Assembly: GCA_003562775.1 (NCBI GenBank)
Contig: PWTU01000135.1
Location: forward strand, 1-62,125
Direction: 5' to 3'
Length of the DNA stretch: 62,125 bases
From: Ignavibacteriales bacterium
GTDB taxonomy: Bacteria > Bacteroidota > Ignavibacteria > T3Sed10-11
Shown: piece by piece, positions 10,203 through 19,875 of the stretch
Layout: every line of letters starts with the position of its first letter
Numbering within the stretch: the stretch's first letter is position 1
Position numbers and translations under genes: made by a program
Notes under the pieces: generated by a model
The model's input: only the letters and a program-made list of their open reading frames with translations
Database searches by the model: none
What the model was told of the DNA's origin: nothing

Positions 10203-10883
10203 TCATTGATTCAAATAACTTAGGTCCGTAAATAAAGGATCGGTCTTAAAAAAATATTTAATGATATCTTCCCATTCATCGTCGGTGAATAACTCGCTTA
10301 CCCCTTCAATAATTTCGCCGCCATCGGTACAAACAGGACCTAAATCATAAGAAAAACGCCGGATAAGCTGTTCACGGGCTATATCCAACCATCGCAGGGC
10401 TGTTTCACCATGCAATAGGTTGTTCAGGTTTTGTCGAAGGGTTGAAGATTTAATTTTCAATATCCAGCCGGCTTCATAGGGAGATTCGTTTATTATGTCG
10501 GGGTTCTTAATCAGATTGGAATTAATCTCAACGACTTCACCGGTAACAGGCGACGATTGAGGCAATATTTTTGTGTTATGCCATAGTTTCCATACGGTTT
10601 GCCCCTGTTCAATATGTGTCCCGGTGGGTGGTACATCCAATCGTTGTACCTTTCCTATTACGCGCCGGGCAAAATCATTGACTCCGATTAAGGCGTAATT
10701 GTCGATAATTTTGACCCACGTATGACTTGGATGATAAAATAGTTTAGATTTCATAGCAGACGGTTTTGTCGATTGAAACGACGATTTAACTAAAGCCGCT
10801 TTTTCTCGTTCTTTTTTTCTCATTGAATAATAATCGATTATCAGAAAAATAATTACCGTAAGTATGAATAGTCCTGCTACCAT
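10203..10883 (-). CDS. Membrane-anchored GcvH-like protein, lipoyl lysine not conserved
   Basis: The 226-residue protein begins with one hydrophobic helix (residues 2-18) and a basic MRKKEREK stretch, so it should be anchored with its bulk in the cytoplasm. Residues ~48-150 align without gaps to glycine cleavage H protein: HPSHTWVKI, the GVNDFA turn, SPVTGEVVEIN and ESPYEAGWILKIK. In GcvH a lysine in ESVKAAS carries lipoate. Counting from the conserved glycine (94) to the proline of SPVTG (112), the equivalent residue is Thr104, and a lysine lies one place later (105). An extra C-terminal ~65 residues are acidic. No other glycine cleavage gene is present. Its position between hdrA and mvhD suggests a part in the Hdr/Mvh complex, perhaps tethering it to the membrane; that is inference. 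Confidence 0.8.
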   Translation of the reverse strand: MVAGLFILTVIIFLIIDYYSMRKKEREKAALVKSSFQSTKPSAMKSKLFYHPSHTWVKIIDNYALIGVNDFARRVIGKVQRLDVPPTGTHIEQGQTVWKLWHNTKILPQSSPVTGEVVEINSNLIKNPDIINESPYEAGWILKIKSSTLRQNLNNLLHGETALRWLDIAREQLIRRFSYDLGPVCTDGGEIIEGVSELFTDDEWEDIIKYFFKTDPLFTDLSYLNQ

Positions 10884-10895
10884 AACATTTCCTCA

Positions 10896-12893
10896 TTAGT
10901 ATTGCACGAGTAATCCGTCGATTTCGCTGAAGATTTCTTCATCGTCAAAAAGGTTTTGTATAATGGAACCGGATGGGCAGGCCGCAACGCACGTCCCGCA
11001 TCCTTTACACAGTGCTTCATTAATTTCTGCCTTCAACTTCTCTTCGATAAAGGAAATTGCAGAGTAGGGGCAGAGTGGGATGCATGATTTGCATCCTGAG
11101 CATTCTTCTTCGAAAATAGATGCGGTAACCGGCTCCAGTTCCATAAATCCCTTGTCGATCAGCGCCAATGCCTGAGCAGCGGCTGCACCTGCCTGAGCAA
11201 CCGAGTCCGGAATGTCTTTCGGACCCTGACAGGCGCCTGCAATGAATATTCCCTCCGAAGCGGTATCTACCGGCGCAAGTTTTGGATGTCTCTCAAGGAA
11301 AAAACCATCGGTTGCACATGATATGTTAAATAACCGGCGCATTTCCTGAGCGTTCTCCCGCGGTACGATTCCCACCGAAAGAACAACCATATCGACCGGA
11401 ATTCGACGCACCGCCCCGATAAGCGTATCCTCAACTCTGATGATAAGTTTATCTTCTTCTTCTTTTTCTGCCGCCCAGTCCGTTACCTCAGCAACCCTAC
11501 CTCGAACAAAGTGAACGCCCTCCTGTAATAATTTATCGTAAAACTCTTCATATCCTTTGCCGGGCGTTCTCATATCGATATAGAAATTGTATATTTCGGC
11601 GTCGCTGTGTTCTTTGATCAGGTGTGCAAGCTTTAAAGAATACATACAACATACCCGTGAACACCAATTATTGGTTTTTGCATCGCGTGATCCGACACAA
11701 TGAATAATACCCACTGTTTTGGGTTTTTTCCCGTCACGTAAAATTACCTCGCCGCCGGTCGGTCCAGCGGCATTCACAAGCCGTTCTACTTCGAGTGATG
11801 TATAGACATTCTTATATGTACCATATCCATAATAGGGAGTTTTTTCGGGATTGAAGGTTTGGAATCCAGTCGCCAGAATTGTGGTACCGATTTCTATCTC
11901 TTCGTATTTCTCTTGCTGGTCAAAATCGAACGCTTCGCGGTCGCACACTTCCACGCAGGTTTGTTTACATTTCCCTCTTTTGACCTGAATGCAATTTTCC
12001 GGATCTACGACCACGACCTGCGGGGTCGCCTGGGGAAAGGGGATGTAAATAGGTTTTCTGTTGCTCAAACCGACGTTAAATTCATCTTTGTATTTTGCTT
12101 CTTTGTAAACGCATGCGTCGATGCAATCGAGGCAGCCGACACATAAATCTTCATTGATATATCTTGGTTTTCGTTTTATTTTTGCCTTAAACGAACCGAC
12201 AAATCCGCTAAACTCGACTACCTCCGAATAGGTCCATAATGTGATATTCGGGTGCCTGTTTACATCGGACATTTTCGGTGTGAGAATACACGCGGCACAA
12301 TCGAGTGTAGGAAAAGTTTTATCGAATTGTGCCATGTGACCGCCGATAGTAGGATCACGTTCGACGAGATATACTTTTTTCCCTCCGTTGGCGAGTGTTA
12401 ATGCGGCGTGAATACCCGCTATACCTCCTCCGACTATTAACACATCAGGGTTGATCGGCACCTGCCTTTTTTCCAATGCCTTATGAAACGTAACCCGTTG
12501 TATAGCCGCGCGCGACAAATCGATCGCTTTTTGCGTAGCTTGTTCCTTATCCTCATGTACCCAGGATGCGTTTTCCCGGATATTCACCATATGGAAATAA
12601 TAGGGATTCAAACCGCCTTTTTCGGTCGCCAGCCGGAAGGTGTTTTCATGGAGGAGGGGGGAACACGAGGCGACGACAATCCGGTTAAGATTATGCTCTT
12701 TAATATCTTCCTGTAAAAGTTCCTGTCCGGGGTCGGAGCACATATATTTATAATCCCGGCAGACGACCACTGACGGTATTTTTTTAATTACTTCCGCAAC
12801 TGCGGCAACATCGATAGTTCCGGCTATATTGTGCCCGCAATGACAAATATAATATCCTATTCTGATTGATCCATTACTACCTGTGGAAGACAT
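10896..12893 (-). CDS. hdrA: Heterodisulfide reductase subunit A-like (FAD, electron bifurcation)
   Basis: I choose the ATG at 12893 (665 residues) because AAAGGAGG lies just upstream; the longer frame to 13031 would run 122 bp into hdrB. Features in order: cysteines 17 and 19 near the N-terminus, an FAD-binding VLIVGGGIAGIHAAL at ~151-165 with LVERD at the end of the second strand, the TLDCAACILTPKM cysteines (199, 202), a ferredoxin motif CVGCLDCIDAC (251-261), a second cysteine cluster (CKQTCVEVC), the GIFIAGACQGPKDIPDS flavin motif, and a two-cluster ferredoxin domain near the C-terminus (CSGCKSCIPLCP and CKGCGTCVAACP). This is the architecture of HdrA, whose FAD bifurcates electrons between a high- and a low-potential acceptor. 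Confidence 0.93.
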   Translation of the reverse strand: MSSTGSNGSIRIGYYICHCGHNIAGTIDVAAVAEVIKKIPSVVVCRDYKYMCSDPGQELLQEDIKEHNLNRIVVASCSPLLHENTFRLATEKGGLNPYYFHMVNIRENASWVHEDKEQATQKAIDLSRAAIQRVTFHKALEKRQVPINPDVLIVGGGIAGIHAALTLANGGKKVYLVERDPTIGGHMAQFDKTFPTLDCAACILTPKMSDVNRHPNITLWTYSEVVEFSGFVGSFKAKIKRKPRYINEDLCVGCLDCIDACVYKEAKYKDEFNVGLSNRKPIYIPFPQATPQVVVVDPENCIQVKRGKCKQTCVEVCDREAFDFDQQEKYEEIEIGTTILATGFQTFNPEKTPYYGYGTYKNVYTSLEVERLVNAAGPTGGEVILRDGKKPKTVGIIHCVGSRDAKTNNWCSRVCCMYSLKLAHLIKEHSDAEIYNFYIDMRTPGKGYEEFYDKLLQEGVHFVRGRVAEVTDWAAEKEEEDKLIIRVEDTLIGAVRRIPVDMVVLSVGIVPRENAQEMRRLFNISCATDGFFLERHPKLAPVDTASEGIFIAGACQGPKDIPDSVAQAGAAAAQALALIDKGFMELEPVTASIFEEECSGCKSCIPLCPYSAISFIEEKLKAEINEALCKGCGTCVAACPSGSIIQNLFDDEEIFSEIDGLLVQY

Positions 12894-12909
12894 GTGTATT
12901 TTTCCTCCT

Positions 12910-13788
12910 TTAATTAAAAACTTCCGATACGGGAATGAGTAATCTTTGCAAACCGAGTGTTTTTTTTGATAATCCGAATGCGATCCCCATAAGTTGAGTA
13001 AAATAAATAACCGGTATTTCGATATCGTCATTGTTATATCGCATAATATCGGTTTGATAACACTCGAGATTAAACTGGCACAGCGGACAGGTGGTCACCA
13101 TGACATCCGCTTCTCTGCGATGCGCTTCTTTCAGAAGCCGGTAATTGAGTCGCAATCCTGCTTCCTGGATTGTCCCCATAAGTGTTCCGCCGCAACAACG
13201 GGTTTTCAGAGGCCAATCGACCGCTTCAGCGCCAAGCGCCGTTACTAAATTGTCCATTGTCATCGGGTAATGCGCTTTGTCGAATGCTTCATAAGGACGA
13301 ATTATCTGACATCCGTAGTATGATGCAACTTTGATATTTTTAAGCGGATTTTTTACCCGTTTGGCAATCTCCTGATATCCAACGTCATTTACAAGAACAT
13401 CCAATGGGTGCCGGATTGTTATATTATTATTATTATCAAGGCCGATTTCTTGTAATCCCCGGTGAATTATATCTCTGACGCCCGAGTGTTCGGCAAGATA
13501 TTTTTGCGTTTTGAGAAGTACCAGGTAACAGGCACTACAGGGTGCAATAATGTGGGTTTCTCCATTGGGTTCCGAATTGTTCTGATGGGCTGCGAGACCG
13601 AGATTCCTTGCTGCGAGACCGAATGCTTTGAGCTCGTCCACCGCCATATATGATGTTGCCCCGCAGCAATTCCAGTCGTTGATTTCTTCAACTTGAATAT
13701 CGAGCGCTTTGAACACTGCAAGAAGGGACTCTTCGTAGGATTTACCACTGCTTTTCAGCGAGCATCCGGGATAATAAAGATATTTCAT
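12910..13788 (-). CDS. hdrB: Heterodisulfide reductase subunit B-like (two CCG domains)
   Basis: The 292-residue protein has two complete cysteine-rich CCG domains: Cys9, Cys41-Cys42, Cys84/Cys87 in the first and Cys160, Cys198-Cys199, Cys234/Cys237 in the second. In HdrB these bind two noncubane [4Fe-4S] clusters at the disulfide-reducing site. All ligands are present, so the subunit should be catalytically competent. The disulfide substrate is unknown: CoM-S-S-CoB is methanogen-specific and no other thiol cofactor genes are visible. The start codon follows the hdrC stop directly (TAAATG), implying tight coupling. Confidence 0.93.
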   Translation of the reverse strand: MKYLYYPGCSLKSSGKSYEESLLAVFKALDIQVEEINDWNCCGATSYMAVDELKAFGLAARNLGLAAHQNNSEPNGETHIIAPCSACYLVLLKTQKYLAEHSGVRDIIHRGLQEIGLDNNNNITIRHPLDVLVNDVGYQEIAKRVKNPLKNIKVASYYGCQIIRPYEAFDKAHYPMTMDNLVTALGAEAVDWPLKTRCCGGTLMGTIQEAGLRLNYRLLKEAHRREADVMVTTCPLCQFNLECYQTDIMRYNNDDIEIPVIYFTQLMGIAFGLSKKTLGLQRLLIPVSEVFN

Positions 13789-14436
13789 TTACCGTAGTTC
13801 CTCCTTTCGTGTTTCGACAGCCCGTAATAGTTTCTGAAGTCCTTTTTTATCTTTGATTCCGTTTTCAAATAATGAGAGTCTTCCTTTTATCATCAAGCGT
13901 AATGCCAGCCGTGCGTTTCGTAATAAGTTGAATGGGTTGGTCAGCAGATACAGAGTGATAATGAGACGGCTTTCATTTTGCCGGCCATGTTTGAGCACCT
14001 GTCGATAAAATTTGTTTGCAAGCATCGGGATGGCAAACCGTTTCGGGTAAACACCGGCAATGATAGCTTCTCGTTTGAGCGCATACATCACATCGGTAAT
14101 TTTAATTTCGCGGGGACATTCGGATGTGCAGGCGTAACACGATGCGCACAACCAAATGGTAAAGCTGTTTAATACTTCTTCCCGCATACCTTCTTTTACC
14201 ATGGCAATGATTCTTCGGGGGGTATAATCCATATAGTGACTCAATGGACAGGTAGCGCTGCATGTTCCGCATTGTATACAACTGAGTAGCTGCTCACCGT
14301 AAGCAACGGCGCCGATTTTTTCGATGAATGTCCGGTCTAATTCGGATTCATACTTAATGCGTCTTCGTACAGTCTTATCCTGTTCTATACGACTCGGCTT
14401 TTTGAATTTTTTTGAAATCAAGAAATGAAAATTCAC
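13789..14436 (-). CDS. hdrC: Heterodisulfide reductase subunit C-like (2[4Fe-4S])
   Basis: The 215-residue protein has two [4Fe-4S] motifs, CIQCGTCSATCP (Cys53-63) and CASCYACTSECP (Cys97-107), as in HdrC, which carries electrons from HdrA to HdrB. The start is a GTG at 14436 with AAGGAG seven bases upstream. The N-terminal ~35 residues are basic and the C-terminal ~100 residues are helical and basic. It is the first gene of an eight-gene minus-strand operon. HdrC has no membrane segment, so the Hdr part is the soluble HdrABC type rather than HdrDE. Confidence 0.92.
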   Translation of the reverse strand: MNFHFLISKKFKKPSRIEQDKTVRRRIKYESELDRTFIEKIGAVAYGEQLLSCIQCGTCSATCPLSHYMDYTPRRIIAMVKEGMREEVLNSFTIWLCASCYACTSECPREIKITDVMYALKREAIIAGVYPKRFAIPMLANKFYRQVLKHGRQNESRLIITLYLLTNPFNLLRNARLALRLMIKGRLSLFENGIKDKKGLQKLLRAVETRKEELR

Positions 14437-14763
14437 GTAAGAACTCCTTGGTTAGGCATAAACAGAATTTTATACAATGTGAGTAATGTTGGATGTTTCT
14501 TCCACGCGGAAATACCCATTAGGATATTTTTTGCAATTTATATGCCATTCTTAAATTTTATGATAATTCCGTATTACGGGGTGTTTGGAGCAGTTTTTTA
14601 TTATTAAGATTGTATGCTTGTATTTATCGTGTTGGAAATTCCCGCATAAAAATCGGATAACCCGACACGGTCATAAATAATCCGGGAGGTTTCTCAAATT
14701 GATATTAAAGCGATTTTTAGCTAATTTAATAGGTTGTTTATTTTGAAGTTGAGCGAACCTATT
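14437..14763. other. Divergent intergenic region between hdrC and uvrA
   Basis: About 327 bp that must hold the promoters of the hdr/mvh operon (minus) and uvrA (plus). I see the AAGGAG ribosome site of hdrC next to 14445, and an imperfect inverted repeat with arms CGTGTTGG and CCGACACG (one mismatch) around 14628-14670. No convincing -35/-10 pair and no gene were found. Confidence 0.45.
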
Positions 14764-17649
14764 ATGGATGGACAAAACAATACGATTATCGTCCGGGGCG
14801 CCCGCGAGCACAATCTGAAGAATATCGATGTAGATATTCCCCGTGAGAAACTTGTCGTAGTAACCGGTCTTTCAGGATCTGGTAAATCTTCACTCGCTTT
14901 TGATACCGTGTATGCTGAGGGACAGAGGCGGTATGTTGAGACTATGTCGGCCTATGCCCGTCAGTTTGTCGGTGTGATGGAGAAACCCGATGTTGATTAC
15001 ATCGAGGGACTCAGTCCGTCCATTTCCATAGAACAAAAATCCGTAGCACATAATCCGCGATCGACCGTCGGTACGGTTACCGAGATATACGATTATTTGC
15101 GGCTTCTGTTTGCACGGGCGGGAATGCAACACTGTTATAAATGTAAACGACCGGTGAAAAAACAAACGGTCGATCAAATCATCGACGGCATCATCTCATC
15201 TGCAAAAGGAAAAAAGGTATCGATTTTAAGTCCTGTCATTCGCGGAAGAAAAGGTCATTACCGGGAATTATTCGAGCAAATCCGGAAGGACGGTTTTCTC
15301 CGGGTACGCATCGACGGAAAGATAAAAGAAATTACTCCGGGTATGAAGACCAACCGTTATCAGATACATGATATCGAGATAATCATTGACCGTCTCGAGC
15401 CGTCGGAGAAATCCCGTTCGCGGCTTGCCGATTCGGTCGAAGTTGCACTGGAGTACGGCGACGGTATGCTCATTATGAGCGACGGTGAAGACGATCAAAT
15501 TTTCAGCCAGCATTTTGCTTGCGATATCTGCGGTATCGGTTATCCCGAACCGGCGCCGAGTTCGTTTAGCTTCAATTCGCCGTACGGCTGGTGCAACGCC
15601 TGTGAAGGACTTGGCCGCAAGCAAGAGTTCGATTTATCGCTTATTATTCCCGACGACTCGAAGAGTATCAATGAAGGCGGTATCGCTGCGCTTGGTAAAC
15701 CGCGGTCGACATGGCTCTATAGTCAGGTTCGTGCGGTTGCAAAAGCGCTCGATATCAATTTTGATACACCTGTCAAAAAATTAACGAAGAAACAGTATCA
15801 AACATTATTATACGGCGCCGGAGATGAACGCTTCGAAGTTAAATACACATATTCATCGTGCCGCACCGTTACGTACCGGCACCGGTATGCAGGTATTATC
15901 GAAACCCTGCGTAATTATTATGAGGAGACTTCATCAGGAAATATTCGCGGGTGGGTTGAGTCGTTTATGTCAACGCGTACATGCGAGATATGTAATGGTG
16001 GACGACTCCGGAAAGAAAGTCTTGCCGTTTTAATAAAAGATCAGGAAACCGGCATCGATTATACTATAGCCGATATAGTGCGCATGCATATTGTCGATAC
16101 GCAGCGATTCTTTAGAAGTATCCGGTTGACCGAACGACAGACAAAAATTGCACATCAGATATTGAAAGAAATTAATGACCGTTTAGCTTTTTTATTGAAC
16201 GTAGGACTGGGATATCTAACACTCGACCGGTCCGCCCGGACGCTTTCAGGGGGAGAGTCGCAGCGCATCCGTCTTGCGACACAAATCGGATCGCAGCTTG
16301 TGGGAGTGATGTATATTCTCGACGAGCCGAGCATTGGACTTCATCAACGCGATAATATAAAGTTAATCGGTTCGCTCAAGGAATTGCGCGATCTGGGGAA
16401 TACAATTATTGTCGTTGAACATGACCGGGAAATGATTCAAAGCGCCGATCATATTATCGATCTCGGCCCCGGGGCGGGTGAACACGGTGGATTTCTGGTG
16501 AGCAGTGGTGATCCGGCTTCGGTGAATGGCAGGTCACTGACTATGGAATATTTACGCGGTCATAAGAAAATTGAAACGCCGCGTAAACGGAGAAAAGGAT
16601 CCGGAAAAAGTATACGAATTCTCGGTGCTTCGGGCAATAACCTGAAGAAAATCGATGTGGATTTTCCGCTCGGGAAATTTATTTGTGTTACCGGTGTGAG
16701 CGGATCGGGAAAATCGACGCTGATTAATGAGACATTATATCCGGTTCTTTCCCGTGCGATATATAAATCCATTACGGTGCCGCTCGATTATAAAAAAGCA
16801 ACCGGAATCGAGTATATCGATAAAGTGATCGAAATCGATCAATCGCCGATAGGACGCACACCGAGGTCCAATCCTGCGACCTACACGGGACTGTTTACAC
16901 TCATTCGCGATTTGTATGCACAGCTTCCCGAAGCCAGGTTGCGCGGCTACAAACCCGGCCGGTTCAGCTTCAACGTAAAAGGAGGACGATGCGACGAATG
17001 CGAAGGCGACGGGGTAAGAAAGATCGAGATGAATTTTCTCCCCGACGTATATGTAACCTGCGACGCGTGCCGCGGTAAACGTTATAATCGCGAGACACTT
17101 GATGTAACGTATAAAAATAAAACTATTGCCGATGTTCTCCATATGACCGTTTCCGAAGCGCTCGATTTCTTCAAAGACCTTCCCCGACACAAACGGAAGC
17201 TCCAAACGTTATACGACGTGGGACTTGGGTACATACGGCTCGGTCAGCAGGCGACAACGCTGTCGGGCGGTGAAGCACAGCGGGTGAAGCTTTCGACGGA
17301 ATTATCGAAGGTAGGTACCGGCAAAACATTTTATATACTCGATGAACCGACAACCGGGCTGCATTTTGAAGATGTGAGGATGCTCTTGTCTGTTCTGAGC
17401 AAGTTAGTCGATAAGGGGAATACGGTGATTGTCATTGAGCACAATATGGATGTGATTAAGATGGCTGATCATATAATCGACCTGGGACCCGAGGGCGGCG
17501 AAGAGGGGGGGTACATCGTTGCGACGGGAACGCCGGAAGAAGTGGCCGCAATGCCGGAGTCGTACACGGGACAATTTCTGAAATCCGAACTCACCAAAGA
17601 AGGTATTGAGATTCCGGTAATTGCCAAACCCGGAAGAAGGGCGAAGTAA
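14764..17649 (+). CDS. uvrA: Excinuclease ABC subunit A
   Basis: UvrA recognises DNA lesions in nucleotide excision repair together with UvrB. The protein (~961 residues, usual length) starts [19 protein letters not shown]. It has two ABC ATPase modules: Walker [11 protein letters not shown] and [10 protein letters not shown], signature [11 protein letters not shown] and [11 protein letters not shown], and Walker [11 protein letters not shown] and [10 protein letters not shown]. Two zinc sites are visible ([11 protein letters not shown] with CNACEGLG, and [11 protein letters not shown] with CDACRG). I take the ATG at 14764; the frame is open back to a TTG at 14734 with no better ribosome site. 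The stop is 4 bp from the convergent glycosylase gene. Confidence 0.97.
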   Translation: MDGQNNTIIVRGAREHNLKNIDVDIPREKLVVVTGLSGSGKSSLAFDTVYAEGQRRYVETMSAYARQFVGVMEKPDVDYIEGLSPSISIEQKSVAHNPRSTVGTVTEIYDYLRLLFARAGMQHCYKCKRPVKKQTVDQIIDGIISSAKGKKVSILSPVIRGRKGHYRELFEQIRKDGFLRVRIDGKIKEITPGMKTNRYQIHDIEIIIDRLEPSEKSRSRLADSVEVALEYGDGMLIMSDGEDDQIFSQHFACDICGIGYPEPAPSSFSFNSPYGWCNACEGLGRKQEFDLSLIIPDDSKSINEGGIAALGKPRSTWLYSQVRAVAKALDINFDTPVKKLTKKQYQTLLYGAGDERFEVKYTYSSCRTVTYRHRYAGIIETLRNYYEETSSGNIRGWVESFMSTRTCEICNGGRLRKESLAVLIKDQETGIDYTIADIVRMHIVDTQRFFRSIRLTERQTKIAHQILKEINDRLAFLLNVGLGYLTLDRSARTLSGGESQRIRLATQIGSQLVGVMYILDEPSIGLHQRDNIKLIGSLKELRDLGNTIIVVEHDREMIQSADHIIDLGPGAGEHGGFLVSSGDPASVNGRSLTMEYLRGHKKIETPRKRRKGSGKSIRILGASGNNLKKIDVDFPLGKFICVTGVSGSGKSTLINETLYPVLSRAIYKSITVPLDYKKATGIEYIDKVIEIDQSPIGRTPRSNPATYTGLFTLIRDLYAQLPEARLRGYKPGRFSFNVKGGRCDECEGDGVRKIEMNFLPDVYVTCDACRGKRYNRETLDVTYKNKTIADVLHMTVSEALDFFKDLPRHKRKLQTLYDVGLGYIRLGQQATTLSGGEAQRVKLSTELSKVGTGKTFYILDEPTTGLHFEDVRMLLSVLSKLVDKGNTVIVIEHNMDVIKMADHIIDLGPEGGEEGGYIVATGTPEEVAAMPESYTGQFLKSELTKEGIEIPVIAKPGRRAK

Positions 17650-17653
17650 TAAA

Positions 17654-18256
17654 TTATATCACCGACAAAAACTCACTCCCCGCATCCACAAATCTCCATT
17701 TCTTATCGATTCCTTCTTTTATACCGATCCGTGGGGTAGTTTTAATTTTCGGCGGGGAAGTGTTCGGTGATTTTGATATAAATAGGGGCGGACGGTCGAG
17801 CGGAATGCCGTTCAACGACCGTTCGATGGCGAATGCCTGACACAACTTTGCCGGTCCGGAGAGTAAATCGCGAAGAGTATCCCTGTTCCGGTTCTTCTTC
17901 ATAATATTTATACCCTCAAGCGGTTCGGCGGCTCGTATCAATACGGCGCCCGCTGTTCTCCCCGTCCCTGCAACAACGTTAAAACAATAGTGCATACCGT
18001 AGGTGAAATACACATAAGAATATCCGCCGCTGTTGAACATCATTTTGTTTCGATCGGTTTTACCGCGATACGCATGCGATGCAGGATCATCTGAGCCGCC
18101 GTATGCCTCAGCTTCTACTATTCGGGCTGCAAGAATGTTATTGTCGATGATGCGAACGATCACTGTACCGATGAGTTTCCGGGCAAGCCGTACCGGCGAT
18201 ACTTCGTAAAAGGATTTCGATAATGGGGTATATGTAATCGTTGCAGCTTTTTTCAC
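17654..18256 (-). CDS. DNA-3-methyladenine glycosylase (AAG/MPG family)
   Basis: The 200-residue protein matches the AAG/MPG family: VSPVRLARKLIGT, IVEAEAYGGSDDPASHAYRG with the catalytic glutamate region, MFNSGGYSYVYFTYGMHYCFNVV, and AVLIRAAEPLEG. These enzymes excise alkylated and deaminated purines in base excision repair. Its ATG overlaps the stop of the aldehyde dehydrogenase gene by four bases (ATGA), so the two are translationally coupled although their functions look unrelated. Length is normal for bacterial members. Confidence 0.92.
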   Translation of the reverse strand: MKKAATITYTPLSKSFYEVSPVRLARKLIGTVIVRIIDNNILAARIVEAEAYGGSDDPASHAYRGKTDRNKMMFNSGGYSYVYFTYGMHYCFNVVAGTGRTAGAVLIRAAEPLEGINIMKKNRNRDTLRDLLSGPAKLCQAFAIERSLNGIPLDRPPLFISKSPNTSPPKIKTTPRIGIKEGIDKKWRFVDAGSEFLSVI

Positions 18257-19854
18257 CGGTACTTGCGTGCAAAATCTTCTATGATTCTCGATATTTCTTT
18301 TTCGGTTATTCCGGTTCCGAAGGTTTTTTCTTTTCCGATTTTTTCCGGCGCCGGTTTTTGCGGTCGTTCCTGAATTGGCATATTCCCCGCGCGTTGCAAC
18401 AGTCGGTCTTCTATCTGTTTAATCCAATCGGTGTGTGCAGCTTCTGCAGCTTTCGTTTCTTTTTTGGGAAAAGCGGTCTCGTTATCATCGAATCCTGTTA
18501 GGAACGGACGGGTTTCGTATGCCAACCGCTTGATGTTGATCAAATGCCGGGCGGTAATATTATCCGAAACGATCGAGCCGCCCAAAGTACCGGGACCGAG
18601 CGTCATGGATGGCTCCAATCCGGTGGTATATCCGACCGCCCCGAGTGCTGCCTGTGTGTTTACGAGGATTCTGAATGCCGGTTTCTCGAGTGCGAATTTC
18701 ATAATTATATCCTGATCCTTCGAGTGAATGACCATCGTATGACCGATCCCGCCGAAGTTCAGCAAATCGATGCAGCGATGACATCCGGCGAGCCAGCCAT
18801 CCTCGATGTAAAATGACAGCACCGGTGAGAGTTTTTCGCGTGATAAAGGTTCTTCTTTCCCGACGGATTTACATTCAGCTATTAGCACTTTTGTATCTGC
18901 CGGAAGATCGATGCCTGCTTTGTGTGCAATGAAGCTTGCCGGCTTTCCGACCATTTCGGGATTGAGAGCACCCCGATGATCGAACAGTAATCGTTCGAGT
19001 TTTAATTTATCGTCGCCTGTAACGAAGTAGCCGCCCTGTGTTTTGCATTCCGCCATCACCTGATCGCGAAGCGGAGCATCGCATATGAGTGCAGATTCGG
19101 TGGAACAGAGCGTACCGTTGTCGAATGTTTTTCCGGAAAGTATGTCGGCGACCGCTTTCCTCACGTTCGCCGTTCGTTCAATAAAGGCCGGAACATTCCC
19201 CGATCCGACGCCGTAAGCGGGTTTACCGGCGCTGTATGCGGTGCGTACCATAGGCGTCGATCCCGTTGCGAGGATTATGTCTACAAGCTTATGGTGCATT
19301 AACTCGTTAGTTCCCTCGATTGAAACGGTTTCCATACAGGAAAGCAGTCCGGCCGGTGCACCCTCGCTTTCGGCAGCTTCCTGTAAAATACGAACTGCTT
19401 CGGCAGTACATCGCACCGCACGCGGATGCGGGCTTGCTACCAGTGCATTGCGTCCTTTTACGGCGATTAATGCCTTGAACATAACCGTGGAGGTCGGATT
19501 CGTCGATGGAATAAGCGCCGCTACGACTCCCATCGGTTCGGCAATTTCAATAATGCGTTTTTCGTGATCCTCCCGGATTATGCCGACCGTTCTAAGATCT
19601 TTGATGCTCTCATACGTGTATTTCGTACCGAAAAGGTTTTTCAGTTTTTTATCTTCGGGTTTGCCGAAACCGGTCTCTTCGCATGCCATTACACCGAGTC
19701 GCTCCGAAGCTTCTTCACCGGCTTTTGCCATTGCGGCGACGACGCGATCGACGTTCGATTGCGGAAATTGTTTGAAATCGAGCTGCGCCGATTTTGCTTT
19801 CGCAACAAGACTGCGAACTTCCTGAATGGATTGAAGATCTTTATCGTAAGTCAT
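18253..19854 (-). CDS. CoA-acylating aldehyde dehydrogenase (EutE/PduP-like) with helical C-terminal tail
   Basis: Residues ~1-450 are an acylating aldehyde dehydrogenase: IPSTNPTSTVMFK for cofactor binding, GSGNVPAFI, and the catalytic cysteine at 250 in FDNGTLCSTES. Such enzymes convert an aldehyde, NAD+ and CoA to acyl-CoA, or the reverse. After ~450 there are ~80 extra residues: a charged helix, a proline/lysine-rich linker (MPIQERPQKPAPEK), then a short amphipathic helix at the very end (ITEKEISRIIEDFARKYR). That layout is typical of the encapsulation peptides that deliver aldehyde dehydrogenases into bacterial microcompartments. No shell genes are in the window. The next gene upstream encodes a PPC/DUF296 protein. 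Substrate is unknown. Confidence 0.88.
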   Translation of the reverse strand: MTYDKDLQSIQEVRSLVAKAKSAQLDFKQFPQSNVDRVVAAMAKAGEEASERLGVMACEETGFGKPEDKKLKNLFGTKYTYESIKDLRTVGIIREDHEKRIIEIAEPMGVVAALIPSTNPTSTVMFKALIAVKGRNALVASPHPRAVRCTAEAVRILQEAAESEGAPAGLLSCMETVSIEGTNELMHHKLVDIILATGSTPMVRTAYSAGKPAYGVGSGNVPAFIERTANVRKAVADILSGKTFDNGTLCSTESALICDAPLRDQVMAECKTQGGYFVTGDDKLKLERLLFDHRGALNPEMVGKPASFIAHKAGIDLPADTKVLIAECKSVGKEEPLSREKLSPVLSFYIEDGWLAGCHRCIDLLNFGGIGHTMVIHSKDQDIIMKFALEKPAFRILVNTQAALGAVGYTTGLEPSMTLGPGTLGGSIVSDNITARHLINIKRLAYETRPFLTGFDDNETAFPKKETKAAEAAHTDWIKQIEDRLLQRAGNMPIQERPQKPAPEKIGKEKTFGTGITEKEISRIIEDFARKYR

Positions 19855-19875
19855 GAAATGTTGTCATTTAGTTAT

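Noticed and set aside
12894-13031. Longer start for hdrA
   Set aside because: It would overlap hdrB by 122 bp, has no ribosome site and adds no homologous residues; the ATG at 12893 has AAAGGAGG.
7213-13788. Selenocysteine variants of the hydrogenase or HdrA
   Set aside because: All nickel and cluster ligands are plain cysteine codons and no in-frame TGA interrupts the genes.
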